Below are positions 28,971-40,478 of a DNA stretch of 64,000 nucleotides, in pieces. The stretch is taken from positions 1-64,000 of the forward strand of contig JAUCBJ010006625.1 of the NCBI GenBank assembly GCA_032718475.1, given 5' to 3'. Position 1 is the stretch's first letter, and each line of letters begins with the position of its first letter. The stretch comes from Nemertoderma westbladi. Lineage: Eukaryota; Xenacoelomorpha; Nemertodermatida; Nemertodermatidae. The position numbers and the translations under genes are program-made. The notes below the pieces were generated by a model that was given only the letters and a program-made list of their open reading frames with translations, was not told the DNA's origin and did no database searches.

Positions 28971-30788
28971 ATTCACGCGGGCTATGTGTCTAGTTGCATG
29001 ACGATATTGCTGAATCGTAATCACTGCATTCCTCAAAATACGCGGACAAAATGCGTATCAGTGGCATCGCCGAAAACGAGAGTGAAATTGGTCATCTAAT
29101 GGGAAATGAAAAGATCATTTGAATAATTTAGAAGTTTTGGTAAATTTTGTGTCAAATAAACTATTAATTGATAATATTGTTCATTTTCTTGACAATCAGT
29201 CATATTAAAATTTTCTAGTAACAAATTTATGGAAGATTTTAATAATAAATTAGGCAGACCTGTTGGTGCGGTTTGAGTATCAGCAGAACACGTATTTAAT
29301 GCGTTCGTATTTTCCAACGATGTTCACATGGAGGTTGTTCCCACGCAGACTACCGATATCCGACAACGCCAAATATGAAACTGTAGCCTGTGCTCTTGAC
29401 TGTCGTTTGTTGTTTTGGTTAGGATAGTTTTCCAATGTAACCTGTTCGTACCTGTTCCTATTATCAAATCCTAATTACATGAGTTTTTTGAGCGGATTTT
29501 AAAATTGTCCGTAATGTTGTATTAGATGCGCATATTTATCAGCTTTACACATGAATGTAAAATTGTATAGTATCTTTTATATAAAGGCTTATTTAATCGA
29601 TCTTCATATGTTTGTGCGCCCGGAGAAGCATCATATTTTATCAGTTTTCCTCAGATAACGACCATAATGATTTATTATGATTGTTTATATTTGCAAATAA
29701 GCTTTATTGGGAGGTGTTACTGGGATCAGGTATGGCAGCATAGCTCCCACTCAGAGACGAATTCTAGGTTAATTTAACATATCAGTGTAATTACAACTGG
29801 TGTGGGACAAATTGTTACAGGCATCGGAAATCACCATTCAAGGTATCTGATTGGCTGATATCGGGCGTTACACTGTGGGACAAATGTTACAGGAATGGAC
29901 ATAGTTTTTCTCAATTATTTGTTACCATGAGGTCGGGGCTAGTGGGAAATTACCACCATTGAATTCAGCGCATCGAGAGCTTTCTAGTGATATATAATAT
30001 TACATACTTTGGGCAACTTTTTTTTTACAAAAATATGATTTTTTGAGCCCACTGCGTGAAATTATATTTTTACAATGTGAAAACCGACACTTTCCTCTAG
30101 TCATACTAACAATGACCGACTATCCTATCGCACATAAAATCCAATCTCAAACAATTAATACTCATGTTAACTTGTCACGTGGAAAAAACTAATATAACAA
30201 AACTAATGTCAAAAGTACCCAATTACAATTACGTCTATTTATTTAACTTTAATTAACCGTTAAACACAATGTTCAAATAAAAAATTCGTTAAGACTACAA
30301 CAATCAGCACAGTAACATTTTACCAACAGGTGTTATTGGTAAAATGTTACAGTGATGATTGGTATATTTGGTAGAGAAAAATCTTTTAGTACAAGATCAG
30401 TAGTATTCATTATAGATTTTATAAATTTGGTTCATTTGGTGGGAATGTTTATATTTAACTTCTGTGAAATTCAATATAGGTAATTTTTGGGAGAATTAAT
30501 AAAATTCCCAACAGCTACATCTTAAACCGTCTGCTATTAATAAATTTCTTTATTGTTAATTAAATATACCATAGTTGAGTTACTTTCATAAGTATTGCGG
30601 TAATTATAATAGGAATAGGTGAATATAATTTTTTTCTGTAAATTTATTTAAAAATTAATTATCAATGCTCTGTTACAAAAAATATTAACTTATTTTGTTT
30701 TTAATATTCGAAAAACTTTAAATTAGGAGATGATACCATGTTTTAAAATGAAGTGTCTACATTTTATATTTCCATCTCTTTACACACC
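28971..30788. other. Gene-less AT-rich stretch
   Basis: A 73-codon minus frame (29096-29317) has no recognisable domain or splice context. The only other structure seen is the hairpin at 30312-30350. Confidence 0.4.
30312..30350. repeat. Perfect 15-bp hairpin with 9-nt loop
   Basis: GTAACATTTTACCAA (30312-30326), loop CAGGTGTTA, TTGGTAAAATGTTAC (30336-30350). The arms are exact reverse complements. Could be a tiny foldback, a cruciform or a short hairpin RNA. Confidence 0.8.
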
Positions 30789-31305
30789 TCTATAACGCGC
30801 AGAAAGAGTCCCGACTCAAACAGACTATAGCGGCAGTACTACCAGGCAGTACTCTGTTACGCTGTATCTGCAGGAACTAATAAACCAACAGGTTGATGCC
30901 ATCAATGATGCCGACGACAGCAGGCAATCATCCCAGGCATGGAAATCGATCAACTTGCTTCCTGGGCGGAAAAGGCAACCAACCACCAAGGTTGGCTGAA
31001 TCACCAGCCGATCGCCTCAATGGTTGGAAGGCCCACTTTGAAAAGCTCCTAAATAATGACAGGGTATTGCCCGATAACTTTATAGAAGTAAAAGTTTCTT
31101 AGTCTGTACTCCCAGAAAGGATAATTTAAGAGTTATCAAAAAAGAAAGACAGGCATCTATCTATCTGGCTGTTATCTTTGTTGACTTCTTCAAGGCCTAT
31201 GATTCAGTCTCTCGCTCACGTATGTTCAGCATACTTTCATTATATGGGATTCCTGATGAAATTATTGCAGCAATCAGATCAGTATACGATTGTTAGACAA
31301 CATTT
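30789..31305 (+). pseudogene. LINE A fragment with internal deletions
   Basis: Collinear with LINE A pieces near 42475-43090 and 43420-43570: AGAAAGAGTCCCGACTCAAA, AATCATCCCAGGCATGGAAA, then GTTGACTTCTTCAAGGCC and CCTGATGAAATTATTGCAGC. Long deletions and frameshifts. Confidence 0.8.
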
Positions 31306-31311
31306 GTGTCT

Positions 31312-31525
31312 AGGTACCGGTACCGGTACCTATTTTGTACCGACGTTTTGTACCGTACATCTTGTATATTACGTACGGTAACGGGCCTAACTTCCTAATT
31401 CATATCCTCAGCAATCAGTCCCAGACCAAGCTATTCCGGTACCCAGCCAAACAGGCCTATTACTGTAGCTAACCCGCTATTACTATATATGTGACAGGTA
31501 CGGTACGCGGTATGCTTCCCTACAT
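31312..31525 (+). repeat. Fragment of the interior of the Mutator-like TIR element
   Basis: Matches 33647-33855 (GGTACCGGTACCTAT, TTACGTACGGTAACGGGCC, AATCAGTCCCAGACCAAGC) without the terminal repeats. Confidence 0.75.
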
Positions 31526-31529
31526 ACAG

Positions 31530-33255
31530 TGGCGTGGTGGGTCCCAGTAAGGGGCACGGGAAATCCCAAAATAAGGGCCCATTTATAAATGCCAATTAGA
31601 ATTTTGACCACCACCCCCCCTCATGCACAAAATATTTTCTAGAAAAAGGCTTCATAAAGTTTTAAAGAAAGAAATAAAATGACACAATTATTAATCATAA
31701 TAATATAAGTAGTGATAGGGCAGTACACAATATATTTATTTCAACTTTTTAATTTTTACCGCGAAGTTTCGATTAAGTGATACTGCAGTGTTGTTGCAAA
31801 GGCTTCAAAATGTAGAGCTTCCCTCGCAAATTTTGTCAATTATAAGAGATAGTTCAAATTCCCCGGTCCAACTCCTGTTTAATTTCATCAGGAGAAATGC
31901 CTCCAATTGTTATTGAGATTGCATGAAACTTGAAATAGAGGTAGAATCACGCAACTCCTGGGTGGGTGAGTCAGAATTTTTATTTTTGCTTTCAATTATT
32001 AGTTACAAGCGTTTAAAAAAAGGTCGATATTGAACCAGTTACACCATACACCGCGCAGTTATTCTTCAACCTCATCTGCTTATAGTAACATTCGTTGTAA
32101 AGGGTAAAAATTTACTTTTGAACCCAGAAAACGTTTATCGGCAATAAAATAAAAAATAACCAAAAGGTAATACAACATTGTTGCGCGGGTGTAGCCTACA
32201 TGTATTTTGCACATTATTGTGTGGTATCGTCAAATAATTTATAATAGTTTTTGAGTTATTCGAAAAAATCAAGTCTCCCCTAAAGTCAAGTCTCCCTCAC
32301 TCTCTCTAGTGAAGGAAAGCTGGAGAAAAGGAATCCAAATATGTCGAATTTCGTTAAAAAATGGCCGTGATATGGGCGTTCAATAATGTTGCATAGTGTT
32401 GCACCTCTACGAGGCTATTTTATTCTATTTAGTTTTTAAAGTTAATTAAGCCATGGGACTGGGAGTGGCACAATAAAACACGATAAAGTTAATAAATAAT
32501 ACATTAAATTAAAAGCAACGTCACTTAGATATACTGAAGTAGAGTTGATGAATCCGGTGGAGATTCTATTTAATAAATACACCATATTCTGGAACATTTT
32601 GTTAAGGTATGAATAGCTACGTAATAGTATGCTGTATGATTAAAGAGTTATTGCATTGTTGCAATTATAAAGTTCAATATATTGAACGCTCCTATCTCGG
32701 CTATTGTTCAACGAAATTCAGATTGTGTTACATATTTGGAATCCTTGCATGTTCAGTTTTCAATCCGTACAAACACATCACAATAACGTTGAAGAATAAC
32801 TGCGGTATAACTGGTGCAATAACAACCGAGGCACCTTTTTTAGACGCTTTTTAGCTAAAAAAAAATTAGACCAAAAAAATTCTGACTCACCCACCCAACC
32901 CACGAGGGTCAAATTTCATGCAATCCCATTCAGATTTGTATAAACAATTTTTTTGGGGGGGGGGGGGGGGGGGGGGGGGGTGTGTAGCTGAATAACGACA
33001 CTATATTTCAGGAAATGGTGTACTACTGTACTGAAATCAGGTAGGTGTATAACAATGAGTGTAATATGAAGACTGAGAGGACATTGGGAATTAACAGTTA
33101 TTACATATATCCAATAGACAAACTGACCAATCAGACAACGTTGACCAGCGTTCTCAGATAAGATTACATCATGTTTATTACGTTAGAGTACCTACCTACC
33201 TACCTTCATGGGAGATGACTGGTATATTGAACTCTGGTGGATGTTCAGCTCAGCT
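31530..33255. other. Gene-less stretch with a poly-G tract
   Basis: A G-run at about 32950-32980 is the only notable feature. A short frame at 32609-32854 has no recognisable domain. Confidence 0.45.
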
Positions 33256-33264
33256 CAGGTGAAA

Positions 33265-34126
33265 GGATAGATCTTTTTACAGAACACAAGCGAACACAGT
33301 AGAACACACCCGAACACACTCCAAAAACTGCCGAACACAATCGAACACAGTCGAAAATAGAAAGAGCACAAAAAAATAACACCGGGTACCAACTTTTAGA
33401 TAAAATTAGCCACGCGTTGCTTTTCTATAAGAAAATTCCCCAAATTATTGAATAAAATTGTCGCGAAATTAAATATTCATTTCTTATCAGATCAGGCCTA
33501 GCCTAAGCCGACAACTAATAATTTAACATAGTAGTAGGCCTAAGTTAAGTGTGGTTAGCACCGGGACAGAGATCCCTACCGGTACCTGCCAGGGTAGGTA
33601 CCTAACCGGGACCCAGCTCTTTATATTCCAGTGCAGCAGTAGGCATAGGTACGGTACCGGTACCTATGTTGTACCGACATGTTGTAGCGTACGTCATGTA
33701 CATTACGTACGGTAACGGGCCTAACTTCCTAATTCATATCCTCAGCAATCAGTCCCAGACCAAGCTATTCCAGTACACAGGCAAACAGGCCTATTAGCTA
33801 ACCCGCTATTACTATATATTTGACAGGTACGGAACTCGGTAGGCTTCCCTACATAGTTTGTTATACAGTACAACAGTACACAACAAATGATAGGCCTACC
33901 TGATAAGAAATTGAATATTTAATTTCGCGACAATTTTATTCAATAATTTCGGGAATTTTCTTATAGAAAAGCAACGCGTGGCTAATTTTATCTAAAAGTT
34001 GGTACCCGGTGTTATTTTTTTGTGCTCTTTCTATTTTCGACTGTGTTCGATTGTGTTCGGCAGTTTTTGGAGTGTGTTCGGGTGTGTTCTTGTGTGTTCG
34101 CTTGTGTTCTGTAAAAAGAACTATCC
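33265..34126. mobile_element. Non-autonomous Mutator-like element with 226-bp TIRs and 9-bp TSD
   Basis: Long inverted repeats 33265-33490 and 33900-34126 begin GGATAGWTCTTTTTACAGAA and are rich in degenerate GAACAC words. Both flanks carry CAGGTGAAA (33256-33264 and 34127-34135). Long TIRs with a 9-bp duplication are the hallmark of the MULE superfamily. The 409-bp interior, with ACCGGTACC palindromes, has no coding capacity. Confidence 0.75.
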
Positions 34127-34229
34127 CAGGTGAAACGAATGCATTCCCAACTGTTGTGGGGCGAGCCACGAAGTTGGCGGAGCCTTAGCGAATTGACACT
34201 GTTAGGGGGTGGGTCAATTTATGCAAATA

Positions 34230-34233
34230 GTTG

Positions 34234-34295
<62 letters not shown>

Positions 34296-34304
34296 GTCGT
34301 CGTT
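34230..34304. repeat. (GTC)n microsatellite
   Basis: About 24 GTC units with three GTT interruptions, directly abutting the 315-bp satellite. The poly-Arg frame over it is an artefact. Confidence 0.95.
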
Positions 34305-34305
34305 A

Positions 34306-35620
34306 CGATTTTGACATGCTAATAACTTTGTCGGATTTAAAGCTGCCAAGTTGAAAATTTGTAGGTATCAATATGAGCAAAAGTTGAGATTTTTGAGAGA
34401 CTTTCAGACACCATCAGTGCAATGGTCTCCCGCTAGAGGGCCACATGTCTAAACATTAAATGCCCTCCCATTTCTTTGCTTTTAATCCGTTTAAGCTGAA
34501 ACTTGGCAGATATGTATTAGACCATTAGCTGTGACTTTCAAAGGAGGCGAATCCATCTGCAGTTCTCCAGTCTGCCGCTAGAGGGCCAAAGGTCTGAAAG
34601 TGAAATCGTTGTCGTCGTTACGATTTTGACATGCTAATAACTTTGTCGGATTTAAAGCTGCCAAGTTGAAAATTTGTAGGTATCAATATGAGCTAAAGTT
34701 GAGATTTTTGAGAGACTTTCAGACACCATCAGTGCAATGGTCTCCCGCTAGAGGGCCACATGTCTAAACATTAAATGCCCTCCCATTTCTTTGCTTTTAA
34801 TCCGTTTAAGCTGAAACTTGGCAGATATGTATTAGACCATTAGCTGTGACTTTCAAAGGAGGCGAATCCATCTGCAGTTCTCCAGTCTGCCGCTAGAGGG
34901 CCAAAGGTCTGAAAGTGAAATCGTTGTCGTCGTTACGATTTTGACATGCTAATAACTTTGTCGGATTTAAAGCTGCCAAGTTGAAAATTTGTAGGTATCA
35001 ATATGAGCTAAAGTTGAGATTTTTGAGAGACTTTCAGACACCATCAGTGCAATGGTCTCCCGCTAGAGGGCCACATGTCTAAACATTAAATGCCCTCCCA
35101 TTTCTTTGCTTTTAATCCGTTTAAGCTGAAACTTGGCAGATATGTATTAGACCATTAGCTGTGACTTTCAAAGGAGGCGAATCCATCTGCAGTTCTCCAG
35201 TCTGCCGCTAGAGGGCCAAAGGTCTGAAAGTGAAATCGTTGTCGTCGTTACGATTTTGACATGCTAATAACTTTGTCGGATTTAAAGCTGCCAAGTTGAA
35301 AATTTGTAGGTATCAATATGAGCTAAAGTTGAGATTTTTGAGAGACTTTCAGACACCATCAGTACAATGGTCTCCCGCTAGAGGGCCACATGTCTAAACA
35401 TTAAATGCCCTCCCATTTCTTTGCTTTTAATCCGTTTAAGCTGAAACTTGGCAGATATGTATTAGACCATTAGCTGTGACTTTCAAAGGAGGCGAATCCA
35501 TCTGCAGTTCTCCAGTCTGCCGCTAGAGGGCCAAATGTCTGAAAGTGAAATCGTTGTCGTCGTTATGATATTGACATGCTTATAACTTTGTCGAATTTAA
35601 AGCTGCCAAGTTGAAAATTT
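34306..35620. repeat. 315-bp satellite, four copies plus a diverged fifth, with paired CTCF-like motifs
   Basis: Units begin at 34306, 34621, 34936 and 35251, with CGATTTTGACATGC exactly 315 bp apart; a decayed unit begins at 35566. Each of the four units has CCGCTAGAGGGC twice: 34430 and 34575, 34745 and 34890, 35060 and 35205, 35375 and 35520. This closely matches the animal CTCF core. Each unit ends in (GTC)2-3, suggesting that the adjacent microsatellite and satellite share an origin. Confidence 0.9.
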
Positions 35621-36677
35621 GTTTTGTTGAAAATCAGTTCAACAGTCACCCGCTATAGGACTACTTTATGCCTGAAAGTGAATAAATTCTCCCGTCTCAT
35701 TGATTTTAATCAGTTTAAGCTGAATCTTGCCATATATTCTGGACCACATGCTGCGTCTTTGTGGGGGGGGGGGGGGGGGGGGGAGATTTAATCGGTCTGC
35801 CGCTATACGACGAAATTTCTGAAAGTGAGATCCATCTCTCATTTCGTTATCCGTTATTCAAGATGAAACTTGGCCGATGTACGTATGTACTATTCATCCA
35901 TAGGCTGTGTCTTTGTGGGGCTGGAGACCCTAATCCATCTTCAGTTCTCACTATACCGCTAGAGTCAGAGATGTCTGAATAGAAATGAAAGAGGTAAAAA
36001 GTGATTAGGCGAAATCTGCTTAAAATTTGCTAATACAGTAATACTTTCGAATTAGTACTTAAATTAAATTTAAGTCACGTGCTGCGCGAAGGCCCCACTT
36101 CGTGTAGTTATATGTACATACACTACACACACACACACACAGCACACAGCATTAGATGGGGGAAGAGGGCGCAGCACTAAACTAATCTGTGGTGAATTAG
36201 GCTCCCTTTTCTAAGTAACAACTCAATATTAACAGACTACTGCTAAAGAAAGGCTGGCCTGGCCATTATTAGGTAATGAATGAGGTAGGGTATAGAACAG
36301 TGGTGTAGGTGGAGTATGTCTCCATCTGGTCTGGCGGCCTGGCACTAATGTAACTACAACACAGTTTGCCTAGCCGACGCCGCCGGCCGCCTGATGGGAC
36401 TTTTTCAATATAGAATAATACTGGGTATGTGCTCCTACGTTTACACCCCCCTCCCCCTCTCCAACCCTCTTAGTTTAGTGCTGTGCTTGGTAACTGCGAC
36501 ATTTATAGCTATTGTTTTGGTTTCGTTGCTTATATTTTATTGGAAAAATGTAATACCTACTACTATATTTTTTTATAACATCAATATAATTGTCTGACAC
36601 TAAGGGGCCCGGGGGGCCCAGATCGTCAAGGGGGCCCGGGAATTTTCCCGAATAGATGTATGGCCACCACGTCACTG
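35621..36677. other. Gene-less stretch with decayed satellite and poly-G
   Basis: Remnants of the 315-bp unit (CCGCTATA.., CCGCTAGAGTC) continue to about 35980. A poly-G tract lies near 35762-35783 and a CA microsatellite near 36122-36140. Confidence 0.5.
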
Positions 36678-36956
36678 CCTACATAGTTTGATTATACTGT
36701 ACAGCAGTACACAACAAATGATAGGTCTACCTGATAAGAAATGAATATTTAATTTCGCGACAATTTTATTCAATAATTTCGGTAATGTTCTTATAGAAAA
36801 GCAACGCGTGGCTAATTTTATCTAAAAGTTGGTACCCGGTGAAATTCTTTTGTGCTCTTTCTATTTTCGACTGTGTTCGATTGTGTTCGGCAGTTTTTGG
36901 ATTGTGTTCGGGTGTGTTCTTGATTGTTCGCTTGTGTTCTGTAAAAAGAACTATCC
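36678..36956 (+). repeat. Right-hand fragment of a Mutator-like TIR element
   Basis: Matches 33849-34126, including the complete right TIR ending CTATCC. The left part is missing. The left breakpoint of the segmental duplication (about 36891) lies inside this TIR. Confidence 0.8.
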
Positions 36957-37598
36957 TCCAGACTTGACTTGACAAAACACTCACACGTTCCGAACAACGT
37001 CGCAATTAAAGGCGGAACGAATTACCGAAAGAGTGATGGGGAATACCATACCCATGAAGTCGTGGTCCCAGCTTCGACACAGACCCAACCTGGACCCACG
37101 TCGGCAGCCAATACACGACAAGCTTTGGGCGCAGCTATCGCGGAGCTACCTACTGTCGATCCTGCATGGGTAAACGGATCCACGGGCGGCAACTGAAACG
37201 GACCGCGATGGGAGGCCTTGAGGCCGTAAATTGTGGACGTACAAGGTATCAGGTAGTATTTCCAGGGGGGTGTCACATAAAAAAATATGGTCTTTTTATT
37301 CTAATTCTTTAACAATATGATATACGTGTTTTTTTTATTTAGGTTAGGTCCTAATGATACGACAACCGACAGGGTCGATATAATATTATTATACCGGGTG
37401 TATCTAATAAGTAATAATAATAAATGTGCCGTATGCCTTTGTTTATAAGTGTATTTAGATAATTTACGTGATACGCCAACAGAAATAGGTTATACAAAGT
37501 ATATCGCTGTAACCATCCACCCATATACCGTCACCCCAATCACACTGAGTTTACTATAATCGACAATCTTGCAATTGATCTCTCACGGTAGTAAACGT
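36957..37598. other. 3' flank of trypsin gene A
   Basis: A 75-codon plus frame (36969-37196; TTG start) is preserved in copy B, but it lacks an ATG and any known domain. I regard it as a relic. AATAAT-rich sequence near 37395-37420 could supply trypsin polyadenylation on the minus strand. Confidence 0.4.
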
Positions 37599-39991
37599 TT
37601 ATGGAATGAAACCTCTTACCCAGTCGAGGTTGTGGGAGACCCTGGAGTAGACACCGGGGTTCTTGTAATCAGCGCATCCGAATCCCCAACTAGTAACTCC
37701 AACGAGTTCCCAGGCGCCGTTCACCTCGCAGACAAGAGGGCCACCAGAATCTCCCTGGATAGGAACATATATTACATTTAACGTTTTAGATTCATATGTA
37801 ATAATAAGATTTAGCATATTCTATGGTAATGAAAAATTTATGAGATCGGCTTGCATTGACGTTGATAAATTATTGTCCTTTAAAATATTCATATTTTTAC
37901 CGGCATATAAGTGCGATCAAAAAATACCTTAATTTATCAATTTTTGCTAAAAAAAAAACAATAAATTGTTACAGTACAACCCACTACATAAGCCTAATTT
38001 CGAAAACTAATGTACTCTAGTCGTTTTACATTGTGTTAATTAAATATCACATTTGTTAAGAGTGGCAGAGGTTCGAATCCTGGTCAAAACCTGTGGGCAC
38101 AACTCTTTCAATTCAGCCACTAATCATTTTTATTGTCGAAATATATTTAACGATTTATATGTACCTAATTGATGTAATTATATCTGATTTTTGTATCTCT
38201 AACCTGGCATGAATCTTTACCACCCTCTTCGTACCCAGCACAGATCATGCTTTCATGGATTCTGCTACCATAGTAATCAGTTCTGGAACATGTTGCTTGA
38301 GGGATAATAGGGACCACAACCTGTCTCAGGACATTACTATCTCCGGTTCCTAAGAAAATAATATTTGGACTGGTAATTGTTAATCTTAGGATTAGGTCGG
38401 TTGACACACTAAATAAATAAGTAAAATATGATTCATTAAAGTCATTTAATCATTAACCCTATTAATTGGAGACTTGAATGTTACCTTCGGTGTTGCCCCA
38501 TCCAGTGGTAACACAGTTCATATGATCATAATCAGATTGTTTTGGTAGACAAGCGACATTCACGTATGTTCCAAGTGTTGCGGGTCTTTCTAATTCAAGA
38601 ACAGCAATGTCATTGGAATAGCTTTTTGGTGAATGATAGTCTGGGTGTACGTGAGCCTTCAAGGAAATAAATAAAAATGTGTTATAAGTTGTTATCATGT
38701 ACCTCTAAGGGTGGTACTGCCTAAGCCAGGCAACCGATACCCCGCCCCAACCCATCGCAGGTCCACCTACTCAGTTACTGTAACCACATCCAACATCCAT
38801 TATTTACCTGTTTGACATTGATGGTTTCCTCAGTTCCATCATTGTTGTAAATGTGATGCTCCCCAACTTTCACTTTGAGTCCAGAAGTGCTGAAAAGGGA
38901 AATCATTAAAAACTTAATTACATAAAATAAATTAGATTATTTATTTTCGAAAGAAGTCATAGATGTTTCGAATATCATTAATTATAAAGTAAATTATGAA
39001 AAATAGTTTATTAAAATAAAAACTCCGATTGTGAACTCTCAATGCATTCAGTAAAACATTACAAATTTATTACCGGTACTTATTTAATTTTAATACTCAC
39101 GTGAAGATGCAGTGAGCAGCAGTAACAACAACACTTGGGTGTACCAAGGTACCACCACAGAAATGACCGCTGGTCTGTAAAGTGATTTGCCAAGGATAAG
39201 AACCTGGAATAGCTTCAGTTCCACCAACAATCCTTAAATTAACATTAGGTTTAATGGCTGGTACACCACAGCCAAGTGCCCCACCTGTAATTGAATGCGA
39301 CACGCATTATACATAGAACATGGTTAGGGCAAGGCAACCGTGCCTACCTACAGTAGCTCTACACACTAAATTGACTGACTTCATGCACAAAACCAAACAC
39401 GTTCGTAGGGCGTCGCGCAGCACGCGAACTTGAGTAAGTTCGAAACAAGTTCGATCTGATATGAAGTCAAAAGTTCAAGAGGTATTTATTTGCCCGTAAC
39501 TTAAAAAAATAATTTTTTCTCAAGTTTGCCCATATAAAATTTGGTTTAAAATGGTTAAAATCTTGAAAAGTTATTTACGAATGAATTTTTCATTACAGAC
39601 GGACATGAAATTTTGCCCTATTTACTAATTATAATTCTGCGCTAAGGCTCGCACTAACTGCGTAACTCGGCCCACATGTAAGGGCTTGTTGCTGCGCTGA
39701 TGCTGGTAGGTTACAGCCATTGATTGAGAAAATAATAGATTTAAAAAATACTGAAAGGACGCAACCCCGCATACTGTATAATAAATTGTGACAAACATTA
39801 AATCAGTCTTATTGACTGGTATGTCATGGAACAGAATCACAAACAAAATATGTGATTAGCATGTTGATCAAATAAATGTACTGGGTACAGTGTTGATGCA
39901 AGTGCAAACTCCCCGGTTATAACGTTAAATCTTAAAGAGTTTAATTATAAAACTTACCAAGGAAAAGAGTTACTACAATAAAAGACAACAT
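37599..39991 (-). CDS. Trypsin-like serine protease, six exons (copy A)
   Basis: Secreted digestive-type protease of 257 aa. Exons (minus): 39991-39958, 39284-39101, 38889-38808, 38656-38485, 38349-38204 and 37754-37599. All introns are GT-AG and all phases fit. Exon 1 encodes a signal peptide ([12 protein letters not shown]). The propeptide with CGVPAIKP ends in Arg before the mature start IVGGTEA. Catalytic His is in TAAHC, Asp in SNDIAVLEL and Ser in GDSGGP. Asp189 is in KDSCQ, and Gly216/Gly226 are in SWGFGC and NPGVY, predicting cleavage after Lys/Arg. Stop TAA at 37601-37599. It differs from copy B by four residues (KPNVN/KPDVN, EAIP/EAIQ, PKS/PKT, GDS/GDR); both are intact. Exon 5 donor GTTAGA is unusual but shared by both copies. 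Confidence 0.93.
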
Positions 39992-40034
39992 TGTTACGTT
40001 GTTGGAGGGAATTGTTGTTGAGAATGTTTTCAAC

Positions 40035-40068
40035 TGATGTGTATTTCTTACAATTTAGCCAATTTATA
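40035..40068 (-). promoter_or_regulatory. Core promoter of trypsin A
   Basis: Minus-strand TATAAAT (40068-40062) is followed 33 bp later by initiator TCAGTT with A at 40035, giving a 5' UTR of about 44 nt before the ATG at 39991. The arrangement is conserved in copy B. Confidence 0.65.
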
Positions 40069-40478
40069 GTGATTAGGTGTGAATCAAACATATTCGGTAA
40101 AAGTTAAGGGCTAATGGACTTTTGGATAACATAATATGAAACATAACCCCTCTACCATGCTACTTAGTTAAGTACACAATTATAATGAATTAATTGAGTC
40201 AGTTATTTCTCTTAGATATAATCCATAAAACAATATGTCACGCGCGTCGAAAGTAGGCCTACTTGTCCCTAACACCCTGACACCCTAACACTCGGTTCCC
40301 CAATGCGACAAGGTGAGCTGACTGCCTTGGCAGATACGCTTTCTCTTAGCGCAGTGGGTGTTAAAGAGCACCGAATGCAGACTGGACAGACTGATGAGGT
40401 TCTGATTAAGGACATGGGGGCGGTTGGCGACTCGCCCTCGCGTCAGCAGATGATAGTGGCAATGGTGGAATTGGTCTA

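Noticed and set aside
29096-29317. 73-codon minus-strand frame as a gene
   Set aside because: No domain, no promoter, no exon neighbours; AT-rich chance frame.
34130-34354. Frame with a poly-Arg run
   Set aside because: Read-through of the (GTC)n microsatellite.
36969-37196. 75-codon frame retained in both duplication copies (also 56910-57137)
   Set aside because: Starts with TTG and has no domain. Three of five differences are amino-acid changes, so there is no sign of purifying selection. Kept only as a possible relic.
38055-38080. Box B-like GGTTCGAATCCTGG in trypsin intron 5 (also near 58007)
   Set aside because: No box A or cloverleaf upstream; at most a tRNA-SINE tail.
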